A DNA stretch of 64,000 nucleotides from Gammaproteobacteria bacterium (lineage in GTDB: Bacteria; Pseudomonadota; Gammaproteobacteria; Pseudomonadales; Pseudohongiellaceae): NCBI GenBank assembly GCA_028818225.1, contig JAPPOG010000045.1, positions 110,397-174,396 on the forward strand, in the 5' to 3' direction. This document shows, one piece after another, positions 52,765-63,982 of the stretch. Position numbers and translations under genes: made by a program. Position 1 is the first letter of the stretch. Each line of letters opens with the position of its first letter. A model generated the notes under the pieces. It was not told the DNA's origin. It was given only the letters and a program-made list of their open reading frames with translations, and made no database searches.

Positions 52765-54768
52765 CTAGCTATTAAAAAGTTTGGCTACTGCCACAACATT
52801 GTCTGCCGTAAAACCAAAGTGTTCCATTAATACACCACCGGGCGCTGATTCACCAAATCGATCCAGGCCGATGACCTTTCCCTCCAGGCCTACATACCTG
52901 GACCAGTAGCTGCTAGCACCGGCTTCTACCGCCAGTCGATTGCGCACGGTTGCAGGTAACACTTGTTCCTTATATTCCGCATCTTGAGCATCGAAGATAT
53001 CGGTACTGGGCATCGATACGAGGCGTGCAGCAATGCCATCAGCTTGCAGTTGTCGGGTGGCTTGACGACAGATGTTCACTTCAGAGCCGGTCGCAATGAG
53101 GATTAACTCGGGATCGCCATCGCAATCGTCCAGCACATAGGCTCCTCTTGAAATTGCCGCGAGCTGCTCGGCATTTCTCGCTTGATGAGGGATTCCCTGG
53201 CGCGAAAACACCAATGCTGTCGGTCCTTCATCCCGCTCCAGCGCCGCTTTCCATGCCACTGCGGTTTCCACATTGTCACAGGGCCGCCAAACTGACATGT
53301 TTGGGGTGACCCGGAGCGCGGTGAGCTGTTCGATGGGCTGGTGAGTAGGTCCGTCTTCTCCCTGGCCTATGGAATCGTGAGTGTAAACCAGAATACTACG
53401 CTGCTTCATTAACGCGGCCATGCGAGCCGCGTTTCGGGCGTATTCCATGAAAATCAGGAATGTCGCAGTATAGGGAATAAAACCACCGTGCAAGGCCAGG
53501 CCCGAGGCGATGGCAGTCATGCCAAATTCACGTACGCCGTAATAAATGTAGTTACCATCAGCTTGCTCTGTTATGGGAGAACTGCCAGACCACAGAGTTA
53601 AGTTGGATCCAGTTAGATCGGCACTGCCGCCAATCAATTCAGGCAATAAAGCGGCGAAAGCTTCAATACTATTCTGCGAGGCTTTGCGGCTGGCAATGTT
53701 GTCTTCCGTCTGCTGGCACTGCCGAATATATTCCTCGGCTTTCTCGGCAAAGTAACCAGGAAGTTCGCCTTTGATGCGGCGCACCAGCTCCAGCGCTAGC
53801 TCGGGATGCTCTTCCTCATACACCACCAGTTTTTCTTTCCAGGCTGATTCGGCAGCAAAGCCTTTTTCTGTGCAATCCCAGGCGAGCTTAATTTCTTCAG
53901 GTACCACAAACGGCGCATGGGGCCAGGCTAGGGTTTCCCGCACTGCGGCAACCTCTTCTTCACCCAGCGGAGCTCCGTGGGTTGCTGCGGTACCTTGTTT
54001 ATTCGGAGAGCCGAAACCGATGACCGTCTTACAACTTATAATCGTGGGTTGTTCCGAATTATTTCTAGCCTGTTCGATTGCCGAACTCACCGCAGCGGGA
54101 TCGTGACCATCTGCAGACAGCACCTGCCAACCATAAGCTTCAAAGCGCTTGCTGGTGTCGTCTGAGAACCACTGGTCGATTTCGCCATCAATGGAAATGC
54201 CATTGTCATCGTAGATAACGATTAGTTTGCCCAGCTTCAAGGTGCCTGCCAGTGAACACACTTCATGGGAAATGCCTTCCATCAAGCAGCCATCGCCGGC
54301 AAACACGTAGGTGTAATGATCAATTATCTCGTGGCCATCGCGATTGAACTGGGCTGCCAGGGTTTTCTCGGCAATGGCCATACCAACTGCATTTGCCAGT
54401 CCCTGGCCGAGAGGACCGGTGGTGGTCTCGACCCCCGGGGTATAGCCATATTCAGGATGGCCTGGGGTCTTCGAGTGTAGCTGGCGGAAATTTTCAATCT
54501 CTTCAATGGAAAGATCGTAGCCGCTCAAATGCAGCAATGAATAAATCAACATGGAGCCGTGACCATTGGAAAGAATGAAACGGTCGCGATTGAACCACTT
54601 GGGATTGCCAGGATTGTGGACCAGGAAATCGCGCCATAAGACTTCGGCGATATCTGCCATACCCATTGGGGCACCGGGGTGTCCTGATTTAGCCTTTTGT
54701 ACCGCATCCATACTCAGTGCTCGGATGGCATTGGCACATTCTTTCCGCGAAACAGCGTTATCCGCCAT
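52765..54768 (-). CDS. tkt: Transketolase
   Basis: 667 residues. Thiamine-pyrophosphate-binding features are [35 protein letters not shown] and the C-terminal half [13 protein letters not shown] with [19 protein letters not shown]. It moves two-carbon units between sugar phosphates and uses erythrose 4-phosphate, the substrate of the Epd encoded 30 bases downstream. It is the first gene of the tkt-epd-pgk-fba run and diverges from the sahR-like regulator. Confidence 0.97.
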   Translation of the reverse strand: MADNAVSRKECANAIRALSMDAVQKAKSGHPGAPMGMADIAEVLWRDFLVHNPGNPKWFNRDRFILSNGHGSMLIYSLLHLSGYDLSIEEIENFRQLHSKTPGHPEYGYTPGVETTTGPLGQGLANAVGMAIAEKTLAAQFNRDGHEIIDHYTYVFAGDGCLMEGISHEVCSLAGTLKLGKLIVIYDDNGISIDGEIDQWFSDDTSKRFEAYGWQVLSADGHDPAAVSSAIEQARNNSEQPTIISCKTVIGFGSPNKQGTAATHGAPLGEEEVAAVRETLAWPHAPFVVPEEIKLAWDCTEKGFAAESAWKEKLVVYEEEHPELALELVRRIKGELPGYFAEKAEEYIRQCQQTEDNIASRKASQNSIEAFAALLPELIGGSADLTGSNLTLWSGSSPITEQADGNYIYYGVREFGMTAIASGLALHGGFIPYTATFLIFMEYARNAARMAALMKQRSILVYTHDSIGQGEDGPTHQPIEQLTALRVTPNMSVWRPCDNVETAVAWKAALERDEGPTALVFSRQGIPHQARNAEQLAAISRGAYVLDDCDGDPELILIATGSEVNICRQATRQLQADGIAARLVSMPSTDIFDAQDAEYKEQVLPATVRNRLAVEAGASSYWSRYVGLEGKVIGLDRFGESAPGGVLMEHFGFTADNVVAVAKLFNS

Positions 54769-54969
54769 TAACTACTCTCCTCGTTGGCCTTGGATTGCCA
54801 CAATGTGTTTAGAATTTTGTTCAATCTTGACTGGTTGAGACTGGAAATTTTTCAATTGTGGCTGTGTTCGACGGCGGCTATTTTCCCGCACCTGAACCCA
54901 ATATGCCACTGAGGAATACAGCTAAATTCAGGAATATTTCGCGACTATCTGCTGAATCCAACCAAACTG

Positions 54970-55001
54970 AAATCTATATCAAAATTTTTTGATATAGATT
55001 T
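54970..55001. promoter_or_regulatory. 15-bp inverted repeat, probable operator of the ArsR-type regulator
   Basis: AAATCTATATCAAAA, two T residues, then TTTTGATATAGATTT: a perfect 15-bp dyad. The ATATCAA/TTGATAT core is the usual ArsR-family operator form. It lies 53 bases before the regulator start and between divergent tkt and regulator genes. By analogy with SahR it should govern the methyl-cycle operon, with SAH releasing the repressor. Whether it also affects tkt is open. Confidence 0.75.
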
Positions 55002-55054
55002 GCTATTTCTCCCGGATATTGCTATTTTGCGCCGGTTCGATTGAGTCCAGGCCC

Positions 55055-56047
55055 ATGCAAACAGCACTCACAAATAATGGCACCACAGCGCCGGTGGCTG
55101 CCCTGAAAAGTCTCACTGAGTTAAACAAGGCACTTGGGGACGGTCTTCGCCTCCAGATCCTGAGGCTCCTGAAGAGTGAATCTTTTGGAGTACTGGAGCT
55201 TTGTCGAATTATCGACATGCGCCAATCAGCCCTCAGCCACCATCTTAAAATTTTGGCCAATGCTAACCTGGTGTCAACCCGCCGGGAAGGTAACTCCATT
55301 TTTTATCGCCGCGCATTCCTCTCTGATGATGACCCCTATAGAGACATCAAAGAGAGCGTATTCGACCAGGTGGACCAGCTCGCTATTGCCAAATCGGCAG
55401 AAAAAAAAATTAGTCAGATTCAGTCAGAGCGGGCACAACAATCATTAAGCTTTTTTAATAAGAATGCTGACAAGTTTCACGAAAAACAGGGCTTAATCGT
55501 TGCCCATGATGATTACAGCTCTGTCTTACACGACGTAATCGACAGCCTGGGACTTTCGGACAAGGCAAGTGTATTGGAAGTCGGACCAGGTGAGGGGCTG
55601 CTCCTTACCGAACTGGCCACTAAATTCAAAAAGTTAATCGCCCTGGACAACTCGCGCGAGATGTTGGACAAATCGAAACAGGCGATAAAGCAAAGCAAAT
55701 ATAACAGCGTGCAGTTCGTACTGGGGGATACTGCTGTTGCAAGAAAACAGGACATTAACAGTGACCTGATTATTTTCGATATGGTGTTACATCATATTTC
55801 TTCACCTGCAATAACATTTAAAGACGCCGCTGCCTTGCTCAATGACGATGGGTTTTTATTGATTGTTGATCTTTCGACACATGATCAGGACTGGGTTAGA
55901 GAATCCTGCGGTGATCTATGGTTAGGATTTGATGAAAGCGATCTTAACCATTGGGCAAATAAGGCGGGACTGGTTGCGGGGCAAAGTTCATATCTAGGAT
56001 TAAGAAACGGATTTCAAATTCAAATCCGTGTTTTTAAAAAACTTTGA
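55055..56047 (+). CDS. sahR: SahR-like ArsR-family repressor fused to a methyltransferase-like domain
   Basis: 330 residues from the ATG at 55055. An N-terminal ArsR winged helix (about 15-95; ALGDGLRLQILRLLKSES, RQSALSHHLKIL, VSTRREGNSIFYR) precedes a helical linker and a Rossmann methyltransferase-like domain (about 150-325; VLEVGPGEGLLLTELA, IALDNSREML, IIFDMVLHHI). The methyltransferase fold probably senses SAH or SAM. It is followed by metK, ahcY and metF on the same strand, the gene content described for SahR control of methionine metabolism. Identification as SahR is by context. Confidence 0.75.
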   Translation: MQTALTNNGTTAPVAALKSLTELNKALGDGLRLQILRLLKSESFGVLELCRIIDMRQSALSHHLKILANANLVSTRREGNSIFYRRAFLSDDDPYRDIKESVFDQVDQLAIAKSAEKKISQIQSERAQQSLSFFNKNADKFHEKQGLIVAHDDYSSVLHDVIDSLGLSDKASVLEVGPGEGLLLTELATKFKKLIALDNSREMLDKSKQAIKQSKYNSVQFVLGDTAVARKQDINSDLIIFDMVLHHISSPAITFKDAAALLNDDGFLLIVDLSTHDQDWVRESCGDLWLGFDESDLNHWANKAGLVAGQSSYLGLRNGFQIQIRVFKKL

Positions 56048-56083
56048 GCATTAATTTTATTGAGATTATAAAAGGAATAAAAA

Positions 56084-57244
56084 ATGGCAGAAACAAGTTT
56101 GTTTACTTCTGAATCCGTTTCTGAAGGACATCCAGACAAAATGGCAGACCAGATATCCGATGCCATTCTGGATGCATTACTGAAGCAGGATAAGAAGTCG
56201 CGAGTCGCTTGCGAGACAATGGTCAAGACCGGCATGGTCATCGTCGCTGGCGAGATCACGACTGAAGGTTATGTCGATGTAGAGAACATCGTGAGAGATG
56301 TTGTCAATGACATTGGCTACAACCACTCAGAAAGCGGATTCGACAGCAATACTTGTGCTGTATTAAATGCCATTGGCAGTCAATCTCCTGACATTGCCAT
56401 GGGGGTCGATGAAACCGACGAGCATGAACAGGGTGCCGGTGATCAGGGTTTAATGTTCGGCTATGCGTCCAATGAAACCGACGTATATATGCCTGCGCCG
56501 ATTACCTATTCTCACTTACTGGTAAAGCAACAATCTGAAGTTCGCAAGAGCGGCAAGTTACCGTGGTTGGAACCAGACGCCAAGAGCCAGTTAACCATGC
56601 GCTATGAAAATGGTGTTCCCGTTGGCATCGATGCGGTCGTGCTGTCTACCCAACACCGCGATGAAATCTCCCTGGAAGATTTACGGGAAGCAGTAATGGA
56701 AGAAATTATTAAACCAGTCCTTCCTATTGAATGGATTGATGAGAACACCAAGTACTTTATTAATCCAACGGGCCGCTTCGTCATAGGTGGACCACACGGC
56801 GACTGCGGGCTGACTGGACGCAAGATTATTGTCGACACTTATGGCGGCATGGCGCGTCATGGTGGCGGCGCCTTTTCTGGCAAGGATCCTTCAAAAGTCG
56901 ACCGTTCTGCCGCTTATCTTGCGCGTTATGTGGCAAAAAATTTGGTAGCAGCAGGAATCGCCGATCGCTGCGAATTACAATTGTCCTATGCCATCGGCGT
57001 GGCCGAACCAACATCGATCAGTATCGAAACTTTCGGTACTGCAAAAATCAGCGATGAAAAAATAGTCGAACTGGTGCGCAATCATTTTGAATTAAGACCA
57101 AAAGGTTTAATCGAGATGCTGGATCTGTTGCGACCAATTTATCGTGAAACTGCTGCCTACGGACATTTCGGTCGTGAGGAAGCGAACTTTACCTGGGAAC
57201 GAACTGATAAGGCGGATGCTCTGAAGAGCGATGCTGGCCTGTAA
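56084..57244 (+). CDS. metK: S-adenosylmethionine synthetase
   Basis: 386 residues: [20 protein letters not shown] at the start, [12 protein letters not shown], and [19 protein letters not shown]. It makes SAM from methionine and ATP. An AAAGGA site lies 8 bases before the ATG. It follows the regulator by 36 bases and precedes ahcY by 16 bases, too short a gap for a SAM or SAH riboswitch. Confidence 0.98.
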   Translation: MAETSLFTSESVSEGHPDKMADQISDAILDALLKQDKKSRVACETMVKTGMVIVAGEITTEGYVDVENIVRDVVNDIGYNHSESGFDSNTCAVLNAIGSQSPDIAMGVDETDEHEQGAGDQGLMFGYASNETDVYMPAPITYSHLLVKQQSEVRKSGKLPWLEPDAKSQLTMRYENGVPVGIDAVVLSTQHRDEISLEDLREAVMEEIIKPVLPIEWIDENTKYFINPTGRFVIGGPHGDCGLTGRKIIVDTYGGMARHGGGAFSGKDPSKVDRSAAYLARYVAKNLVAAGIADRCELQLSYAIGVAEPTSISIETFGTAKISDEKIVELVRNHFELRPKGLIEMLDLLRPIYRETAAYGHFGREEANFTWERTDKADALKSDAGL

Positions 57245-57260
57245 AGGCGGGGGAATATCT

Positions 57261-58667
57261 ATGAATAATTTATCTATACAAGAAGCAGTGGCGGCGACGG
57301 AAGATTATAAAGTCGCTGATATCAGCCTGGCTGACTTTGGCCGCAAAGAAATCACGCTGGCGGAAGCTGAAATGCCTGCCCTGATGTCGTTGCGCGCCAA
57401 GTATGCACAGGAACAGCCACTTGCTGGCGCCAAAATACTGGGCTGTATACACATGACCGTACAAACTGCTGTGCTGATTGAAACACTGATAGCACTTGGT
57501 GCCGAGGTACGCTGGTCATCCTGTAATATTTTTTCCACTCAGGATCATGCTGCTGCATGTATCGCTGCAGCAGGCGTTGCGGTTTATGCCTGGAAAGGAC
57601 AAACCGAGGAAGAAGGCATGTGGTGTATTGAGCAAACTATATTGAAAGATGGCAAACCCTGGGACGCCAATATGATTCTGGACGACGGCGGTGATCTGAC
57701 CGACATGGTGCATGAAAAATACCCGCACATGCTGGATCATATTCATGGCATTACGGAAGAAACCACCACTGGTGTGCATCGGTTATTGGAGATGATGGAG
57801 GAAGGCAGCCTGAAAGTGCCCGCTATCAATGTGAACGATTCCGTCACCAAATCCAAAAACGATAACAAATATGGCTGCCGCCATAGCCTGAACGATGGCA
57901 TTAAGCGCGGCACTGATATGTTGCTGTCTGGAAAGCATGCCTTAGTCATTGGCTATGGTGATGTCGGCAAGGGTTCTGCCCAGAGCCTGCGCCAAGAAGG
58001 CATGATCGTGAGGATTGCAGAAATAGATCCTATCTGCGCCATGCAGGCGTGCATGGATGGATTCGAAGTGGTCTCTCCTTATCTTAAGGGTCAGAACACA
58101 GGCAGCGCAGGCGCTATTGATACCCAATTATTAGGCAAGCTGGATCTGATTGTAACGGCGACTGGCAACGTAAACGTCTGTGATAAGTACATGTTGGATA
58201 CAGTTAAATCTGGCGCCATCATTTGCAATATTGGCCACTTTGATAACGAGATTGATACAGCCTACATGCGGGAAAATTGGGATTGGGAAGAAGTTAAGCC
58301 GCAAGTCCATAAAATCTATCGATCAGGAGTAGATTCTCAAGATGATTACCTCATTCTGCTTTCGGAAGGGCGCTTGATAAATCTGGGCAATGCAACCGGG
58401 CATCCTTCTCGAATTATGGATGGCTCATTCGCCAATCAGGTACTGGCGCAGATGTTTTTGTTCGAAAGAAAGTTTGCCGACCTGTCGGACGACTTCAAGA
58501 AGTCCAGTATTACAGTAGAAGTTTTACCCAAGCATCTGGATGAAGAAGTAGCATCTTTAATGGTTGAGGGATTTGGCGGAGTTCTTACCAAACTTACTCC
58601 CGATCAAGCCAAATACATTAATGTAGCCGTCGATGGACCCTACAAGAACGTCAGCTACAAGTACTAG
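57261..58667 (+). CDS. ahcY: S-adenosylhomocysteinase
   Basis: 468 residues from the ATG at 57261 (the frame is open further back into metK). NAD-binding [13 protein letters not shown], the [10 protein letters not shown] loop and the end [11 protein letters not shown] are diagnostic. It hydrolyses SAH to adenosine and homocysteine, relieving product inhibition of methyltransferases. It lies in the metK-ahcY-metF operon. Confidence 0.98.
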   Translation: MNNLSIQEAVAATEDYKVADISLADFGRKEITLAEAEMPALMSLRAKYAQEQPLAGAKILGCIHMTVQTAVLIETLIALGAEVRWSSCNIFSTQDHAAACIAAAGVAVYAWKGQTEEEGMWCIEQTILKDGKPWDANMILDDGGDLTDMVHEKYPHMLDHIHGITEETTTGVHRLLEMMEEGSLKVPAINVNDSVTKSKNDNKYGCRHSLNDGIKRGTDMLLSGKHALVIGYGDVGKGSAQSLRQEGMIVRIAEIDPICAMQACMDGFEVVSPYLKGQNTGSAGAIDTQLLGKLDLIVTATGNVNVCDKYMLDTVKSGAIICNIGHFDNEIDTAYMRENWDWEEVKPQVHKIYRSGVDSQDDYLILLSEGRLINLGNATGHPSRIMDGSFANQVLAQMFLFERKFADLSDDFKKSSITVEVLPKHLDEEVASLMVEGFGGVLTKLTPDQAKYINVAVDGPYKNVSYKY

Positions 58668-58685
58668 CTGTTAATTGAGCCGGTT

Positions 58686-59528
58686 ATGAGTGTTGATGAG
58701 TCCAATAAATACAGTATTGAGTTCTACCCTCCGCGCACCGCGGAGGGTGAAACCAAACTGGACGCTGTGCATGAAAAATTAGCTCAGCTTAATCCGGACT
58801 TTTTCTCTGTTACCTATGGCGCCGGCGGTTCCACCAAACAGGGAACGCAACAAATCGTGCTGCGCTATTCAGCCCGGGGTTCGAATGTCGCCCCTCATCT
58901 TTCCTTTGGTGGCACTGATGACGAGGAAGTAAGGACGCTTCTGGCTGCTTATAAGGAAGCCGGTATAAATCGCCTGGTCGCCCTGCGGGGCGATTTACCG
59001 TCAGGGGCAGCCAGCCACCACCGCTTTGCCAGCGAATTGGTCAATTTTATTCGCCAGGAAACAGGAGATCATTTCCACATTGATGTTGCCTGTTATCCTG
59101 AATCCCATCCTGACTCCACCAGCTATGATGCTGACGTGGAGTTCTTTAAACTAAAAGTGGATGCGGGTGCTAACTCCGCTATCACCCAGTACTTCTATAA
59201 TTCTGATGCCTATTTTCGATTTGTTGACTACTGCCAGGGTAAGGGAATCGATGTCCCAATCGTGCCCGGCATTATGCCTATAACCAACTACGAAAACCTT
59301 TCACGCTTCAGTCAAAACTGTGGCGCTGAAATTCCTCGCTGGCTTCGAAACCGCTTAGAGGGCTTTGGTGATAAAAAAGAAGATTTAAGGGAATTTGGAA
59401 TCGAGGTGGTTACCGCACTTTGTGATAACTTGCTTGATGGAGGCGCACCTGGACTACACTTTTACTCAATGAATCTTGCTGGCAGCGTCACCAGAATCTG
59501 GAACAACCTCGCTCTGTCGGAACGATAA
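58686..59528 (+). CDS. metF: Methylenetetrahydrofolate reductase
   Basis: 280 residues of the MetF TIM-barrel flavoprotein. The catalytic acid is in SIEFYPPRT, with TYGAGGST, LRGD and ITQYFYN downstream. It reduces 5,10-methylene-THF to 5-methyl-THF for homocysteine remethylation, closing the cycle with AhcY. It starts 18 bases after ahcY and is followed 13 bases later by rsmE. Confidence 0.97.
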   Translation: MSVDESNKYSIEFYPPRTAEGETKLDAVHEKLAQLNPDFFSVTYGAGGSTKQGTQQIVLRYSARGSNVAPHLSFGGTDDEEVRTLLAAYKEAGINRLVALRGDLPSGAASHHRFASELVNFIRQETGDHFHIDVACYPESHPDSTSYDADVEFFKLKVDAGANSAITQYFYNSDAYFRFVDYCQGKGIDVPIVPGIMPITNYENLSRFSQNCGAEIPRWLRNRLEGFGDKKEDLREFGIEVVTALCDNLLDGGAPGLHFYSMNLAGSVTRIWNNLALSER

Positions 59529-59541
59529 GAGCTACATTGCA

Positions 59542-60270
59542 ATGCGTACCTCACGTGTTTACATTGCAGGCAAGCTAAACGTCGGCGATACAGTATTGCT
59601 GGATGCAGAAACAGCTCACTACCTGGCAAATGTTTTGCGCCTGAAAAAGGGTGACAAAGTCATTCTATTTAACGGCGAAGCGGGTGATGTGCAGGGCACT
59701 ATTGAATCTATTACGAAAAAGGAATTGCGTGTCCGGCTGGATACCCTTGTTGCTGAACCTCGAGCTTCGTCTATTCATATCCATCTGGGTCTGGTTATGT
59801 CGAAAGGCGACCGTATGGACTATGGCATTCAAAAGTCCGTGGAACTGGGTGTCAGTGAGATTTCGCCACTGTTCTCTGATTTCTGCGAAGTACGCTTTAA
59901 AGAGCCTACTCGCCGGGATAATAAACTTCGTCATTGGCGCCGCGTCGCTACAGCGGCTTGCGAACAATGTGGTGCTCACTCACCCCCCCTGATACATGAA
60001 CCCACCCAATTGGAAAGTTTCATTGAAACCAATTCCAATGCATGCAGACTCCTGTTTGACGCGAGGGCCGATATGTCTCTCTCTGCTATCGCTGAGGCGG
60101 AGGATTTTCAACTTCTAGTCGGTCCAGAGGGCGGTTTTTCTGAGAAGGAATTAGCACTTGCGAAGAGCCAGGGATATAAATCAGTTCATCTGGGATCCAG
60201 AATATTGCGCACCGAAACTGCGCCTGTTGCAGCTTTGGCAATATTACAGAGTAAATTTGGAGAGTGGTAA
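59542..60270 (+). CDS. rsmE: 16S rRNA (uracil-1498 N3) methyltransferase
   Basis: 242 residues from the ATG at 59542. An N-terminal PUA-like part (VLLDAETAHYLANVLRLKKGDKVILFNG) and a SPOUT knot domain with LLVGPEGGFSEKELALA and LGSRILRTETAPVAAL. It uses SAM, the product of the operon's metK, to methylate U1498 of the 30S subunit. It is last in the methyl-cycle transcript. Confidence 0.96.
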   Translation: MRTSRVYIAGKLNVGDTVLLDAETAHYLANVLRLKKGDKVILFNGEAGDVQGTIESITKKELRVRLDTLVAEPRASSIHIHLGLVMSKGDRMDYGIQKSVELGVSEISPLFSDFCEVRFKEPTRRDNKLRHWRRVATAACEQCGAHSPPLIHEPTQLESFIETNSNACRLLFDARADMSLSAIAEAEDFQLLVGPEGGFSEKELALAKSQGYKSVHLGSRILRTETAPVAALAILQSKFGEW

Positions 60271-60282
60271 CTCGCGCTTCAG

Positions 60283-61590
60283 TTATAGACGAATTGCAAG
60301 TGAGCCCAAGCCTATTTTCTTGGCAAAGAATTGAAAGCGATAATCTTCAAGATTTATTTTTAAGTTCTGCATGTTCGCACTACTACTTATCGTGCGACTG
60401 GCGTTGTCATCCTTAGCTGCGCTCAAATCTATGATGAATGGTTTCTCAAGCAATTGCTGTTGTGCATCCGAAATTATTCCTATACGAGGAAACAATCGTT
60501 CGCATTCATTTTGTTCAAGTATTATACCGAGTTCACCGCTTGCAAGCTCAACGACACTTCCAAGTGGGTACATGCCCATCACATGGATAAATTCCACAAT
60601 GAGTTGTTCTGGAAATTTGAGCATGCGTTGCTTATATAATCTGGTAATTGCTTTTGCTGGAGATGTTCTGCGCTTATCACAATTCGTGTACAACAGACGT
60701 TCAAAACAATAAGCCATGTTGGCAAAACGTGCTAACGCAGGAAGTTGCTCCCCTTTTATACCACGGGGAAAACCAAGGCCATCATGCCGCTAATGGTGAC
60801 AGCGAACAATACTACTAACTCGCTCATCCAATGCAGGATGCCGGCCTAGCAGCTCCAGACCAATTGCCACATGCTTGCGGTAAGCGAGAAATTCCTTTCT
60901 ACGATAAGGTCCGCGTTTGTTAACGAGCCTCTCTGGCAAAAGATTCATCCCAATGTCACACAGCAAAGTACCTTGAAAGAGAATGCTAATTTCTTTTTCC
61001 GGCATGCCAATCTGACGAGCCAGAATAGCCGACCAAATTGCGGCTCGCACGCAATAGGCGGTTGCGGTTAAAGGTCTTGATTCCGTATTAAGAATCCAGA
61101 TCAGTGTATGAGGATTGGCCAATACTAACCGGATTATTCTTTCAGATGAGGCACTGCTATTTGCAAGGGAAAGTGTTTTGCCCGCTCTCACACCATCGGC
61201 AACACCTTGAAACTCGGTTACCAGCAATTGGTACTCCTTGGCTGCGCTGTCGATTTGTTGCTTTATGGATTGGGTGACCGGATAAGTACCGCGATCAACT
61301 TTTAGTGCACTGGCGGGAGGAGCCGCTTTACGCGCACTACTTAAAATTGTGAGATCAGCTTTGCGATTTACCCGGGGACTGAGGCCTTTATTGGTATCGA
61401 TTACTACCTGCTTGCAATACTTTTGCAATATCTGGAGGTCTCCGACAGTTTTTATATGAAAACCACCCAGGGGAAAGGGTGTGGCCGACCAGGCACAATC
61501 CAGCTCTGAGACATACATGCCGATAAGCAGATCGCTGCTTTGGACCTGTAACTGACAATCATTTTTTATAGTAAATTCGGGTACTGCCAT
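60283..61590 (-). pseudogene. HD-GYP domain gene interrupted by an in-frame amber codon
   Basis: One continuous frame of 436 codons is broken only by TAG at 60792-60790. The front part (266 residues) has a DUF3391-like region (LQVQSSDLLIGMYVSELDCAW) and the first half of an HD-GYP domain; the part after the stop resumes with RHDGLGFPRGIKGEQ. The stop replaces the residue between HH and R of the HHExRxDG block, where families have Glu or Gln, so one base change explains it. The HD motif itself is already altered (CDIGM for HDIGK), which removes a metal ligand. Cyclic di-GMP hydrolysis is therefore unlikely even if read through. A sequencing error is the alternative. Confidence 0.8.
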
Positions 61591-62070
61591 GCAACCAAGC
61601 TTACCGGGCTTGATCTCGATATCTTGTGAGAGACCTCATATTTACTGCACCGGACAGGATTCCTGTGGAGACAGTGTTAACTGGATAACACTTCAGATAG
61701 TGCTGCTTTCGTTGCTGTTCTCCGGCTTTGGGGGATCGGCAGTTATGGCTGGATCAATAGGGTCAAGCCTACCACCCCGGGAGAGAAATTCTGTGAGGTC
61801 CTCTTCTACTCTGTGGCACAAGCGAGCGCCAGACTCCATTTATCAGCTTGTCCACAATTCGCCTTTACTTGTACTAAAATCAAGATCAATGGAATCAGAT
61901 TTTTATGCTTTTGGCGCCGTTGCAACTGCCATGATGCACCCTCTTAGCTGTTTCAATATTTTCGCTAACAGTGTTCGAGTTTTTCTCTGATAGAGTAATT
62001 CAATTGAGCGAGTACGCATGGAGATCGATATTCGAATCAGTGATAAGAACTTTTCTTACTTCATAAAAGG
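61591..62070. other. 480-bp gap between the broken HD-GYP gene and amtB
   Basis: I see no gene I can support. A rightward open frame (61589-61990, 133 codons) starts inside the HD-GYP start region and has no family features. Two small perfect dyads lie near the HD-GYP start: ACAGGA-T-TCCTGT (61654-61666) and GTGTTA-ACTGGA-TAACAC (61674-61691). They could be operators. The remainder is AT-rich and featureless up to the amtB terminator. Confidence 0.4.
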
Positions 62071-62102
62071 CAAAAAAAAGCGCCATTGTTGCCAATGGCG
62101 CT
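62071..62102 (-). terminator. Rho-independent terminator of the glnK-amtB operon
   Basis: A 10-bp stem (AGCGCCATTG with CAATGGCGCT, TTGC loop) followed on the minus strand by eight T residues, 28 bases after the amtB stop. Confidence 0.9.
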
Positions 62103-62129
62103 AAGTTCATTACTAGGTAATGAAGAGTT

Positions 62130-63398
62130 TTATTGGGTTACAAATTCTGGATAGGCTTCCATTCCGCATTCGGCGAAATCCACACCTTCATGTTCTTCTT
62201 CTACCGATACCCGGATTCCCATGATTGCTTTAAGTGCAAGCCACACAATCGTGCTGGTAACGAATACCCAAACGAATATAACCAGCAATCCAACCAGCTG
62301 ACCTACAAAGGTAGCATCGGGATCAGATAGCAGTACGGCAAAAATGCCGAATATGCCAACTGTGCCATGCACAGATATGGCGCCGACTGGGTCATCTATT
62401 TTCAGCTTGTCCAGTAATACGATGCTAAACACCACAATGGATCCACCGATTGCACCAATGATGGTTGACAACATAGGCGAGGGATCGGCTGGCTCCGCTG
62501 TAATCGCGACCAGTCCAGCCAGGGCGCCGTTAAGTGCCATGGTTAAATCGGCTTTACCAAACATTACTCGCGCCACAATCAGGGCAGCAATCAACCCACC
62601 GGCAGCAGCGGCATTGGTATTAAGAAAAACATTGGCAACTTCATTAGCGACTCCTATTCCACCCAGTTTCAGCGTAGAACCTCCATTGAATCCAAACCAA
62701 CCCATCCAGAGGATGAAGGTACCCAGAGTCGCCAGGGGCAAGTTAGCGCCAGGAATGGCTTGCACTGCACCGGTTGCGCTGTATTTGCCTTTTCTCGGGC
62801 CTAACAGAATTACGCCAGATAAGGCAGCGGCAGCTCCAGCTAAATGCACGATGCCGGAGCCGGCATAATCGCTATAGCTCAAGGCACCGATGAAAGGTAC
62901 TTCTTTACCACCCCAGGTCCAGCCGCCTTCAATGGGATAAATGAATCCTGTCATGACTACGGCGAAAGCCAGAAAAGCCCAGAGCTTCATTCTTTCAGCG
63001 ACTGCACCGGATACGATGGACATCGCAGTGGCTACGAATACTACCTGAAAGAAGAAATCCGATGCGCCTGAATAAACAGCATCACCATCGAAACCGGCTT
63101 CCGCCGAATCAGCCAGCACTTGCGCAACTGCCGCGTCGTCCATCTGGGCTACAGTGGTAACACCAGAAAGAAAATAGCCGCCGTCATACATAAAGTTGTA
63201 TCCGCAAACCAGGTACATAGTACAGGCAACAGCAAACAGGGCGACGTTCTTGGTTAAAATTTCCGTGGTGTTTTTGCTTCGCACCAGGCCAGCTTCCAGC
63301 ATGGCGAAGCCTGCTGCCATCCACATAACGAGTGCGCCGCAGATTAGGAAATAGAACGTATCCATTGCGTACTGTAGTTCAAAAATTTGGTTTTCCAC
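62130..63398 (-). CDS. amtB: Ammonium transporter
   Basis: 422 residues with about eleven membrane spans and no separate cleavable signal peptide. The pore histidines are in GSGIVHLAGAAAAL and ISVHGTVGIFG, and MWMAAGFAMLEAGLVRSKN is the first family block. It conducts ammonia or ammonium across the inner membrane and is blocked by the PII protein encoded just upstream. It starts 51 bases after glnK on the same transcript. Confidence 0.97.
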   Translation of the reverse strand: MENQIFELQYAMDTFYFLICGALVMWMAAGFAMLEAGLVRSKNTTEILTKNVALFAVACTMYLVCGYNFMYDGGYFLSGVTTVAQMDDAAVAQVLADSAEAGFDGDAVYSGASDFFFQVVFVATAMSIVSGAVAERMKLWAFLAFAVVMTGFIYPIEGGWTWGGKEVPFIGALSYSDYAGSGIVHLAGAAAALSGVILLGPRKGKYSATGAVQAIPGANLPLATLGTFILWMGWFGFNGGSTLKLGGIGVANEVANVFLNTNAAAAGGLIAALIVARVMFGKADLTMALNGALAGLVAITAEPADPSPMLSTIIGAIGGSIVVFSIVLLDKLKIDDPVGAISVHGTVGIFGIFAVLLSDPDATFVGQLVGLLVIFVWVFVTSTIVWLALKAIMGIRVSVEEEHEGVDFAECGMEAYPEFVTQ

Positions 63399-63449
63399 CT
63401 TTACCTCCGTTGTGATCTTTTCCTGGGATCACTATTCAATGATTTATTT

Positions 63450-63833
<384 letters not shown>

Positions 63834-63852
63834 TTACAACTCCCGAGCACTA

Positions 63853-63869
63853 TGCACGGGTCGTGCCAG
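63853..63869 (-). promoter_or_regulatory. Sigma-54 promoter of glnK-amtB
   Basis: Minus strand: CTGGCACGACCCGTGCA. GG at -24 and GC at -12 are separated by exactly 10 bases, and TGGCACG is the full consensus -24 block. It lies 65 bases before the glnK start. Nitrogen control of this operon by sigma-54 and NtrC is the usual arrangement. Confidence 0.85.
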
Positions 63870-63982
63870 TTGTCTTTTTTGTTGAAAAATAAGGGAGCCA
63901 CACAGAAATCAGGTTTCTTTGGCTATGAGTCCATGAAGATCGAGGCAACTACTGTGCAGCATCAGTGCGTTTTAGGATGAAT

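Noticed and set aside
57245..57260. SAM or SAH riboswitch between metK and ahcY
   Set aside because: Only 16 bases separate the genes, too short for any known class.
60283..60717. Independent 144-residue gene
   Set aside because: It is in the same frame as the upstream HD-GYP part and continues its domain after a single amber codon, so it is the back half of one broken gene.
61589..61990. Rightward 133-codon frame
   Set aside because: Starts within the HD-GYP start codon region, low-complexity tail, no family features or ribosome-binding site.
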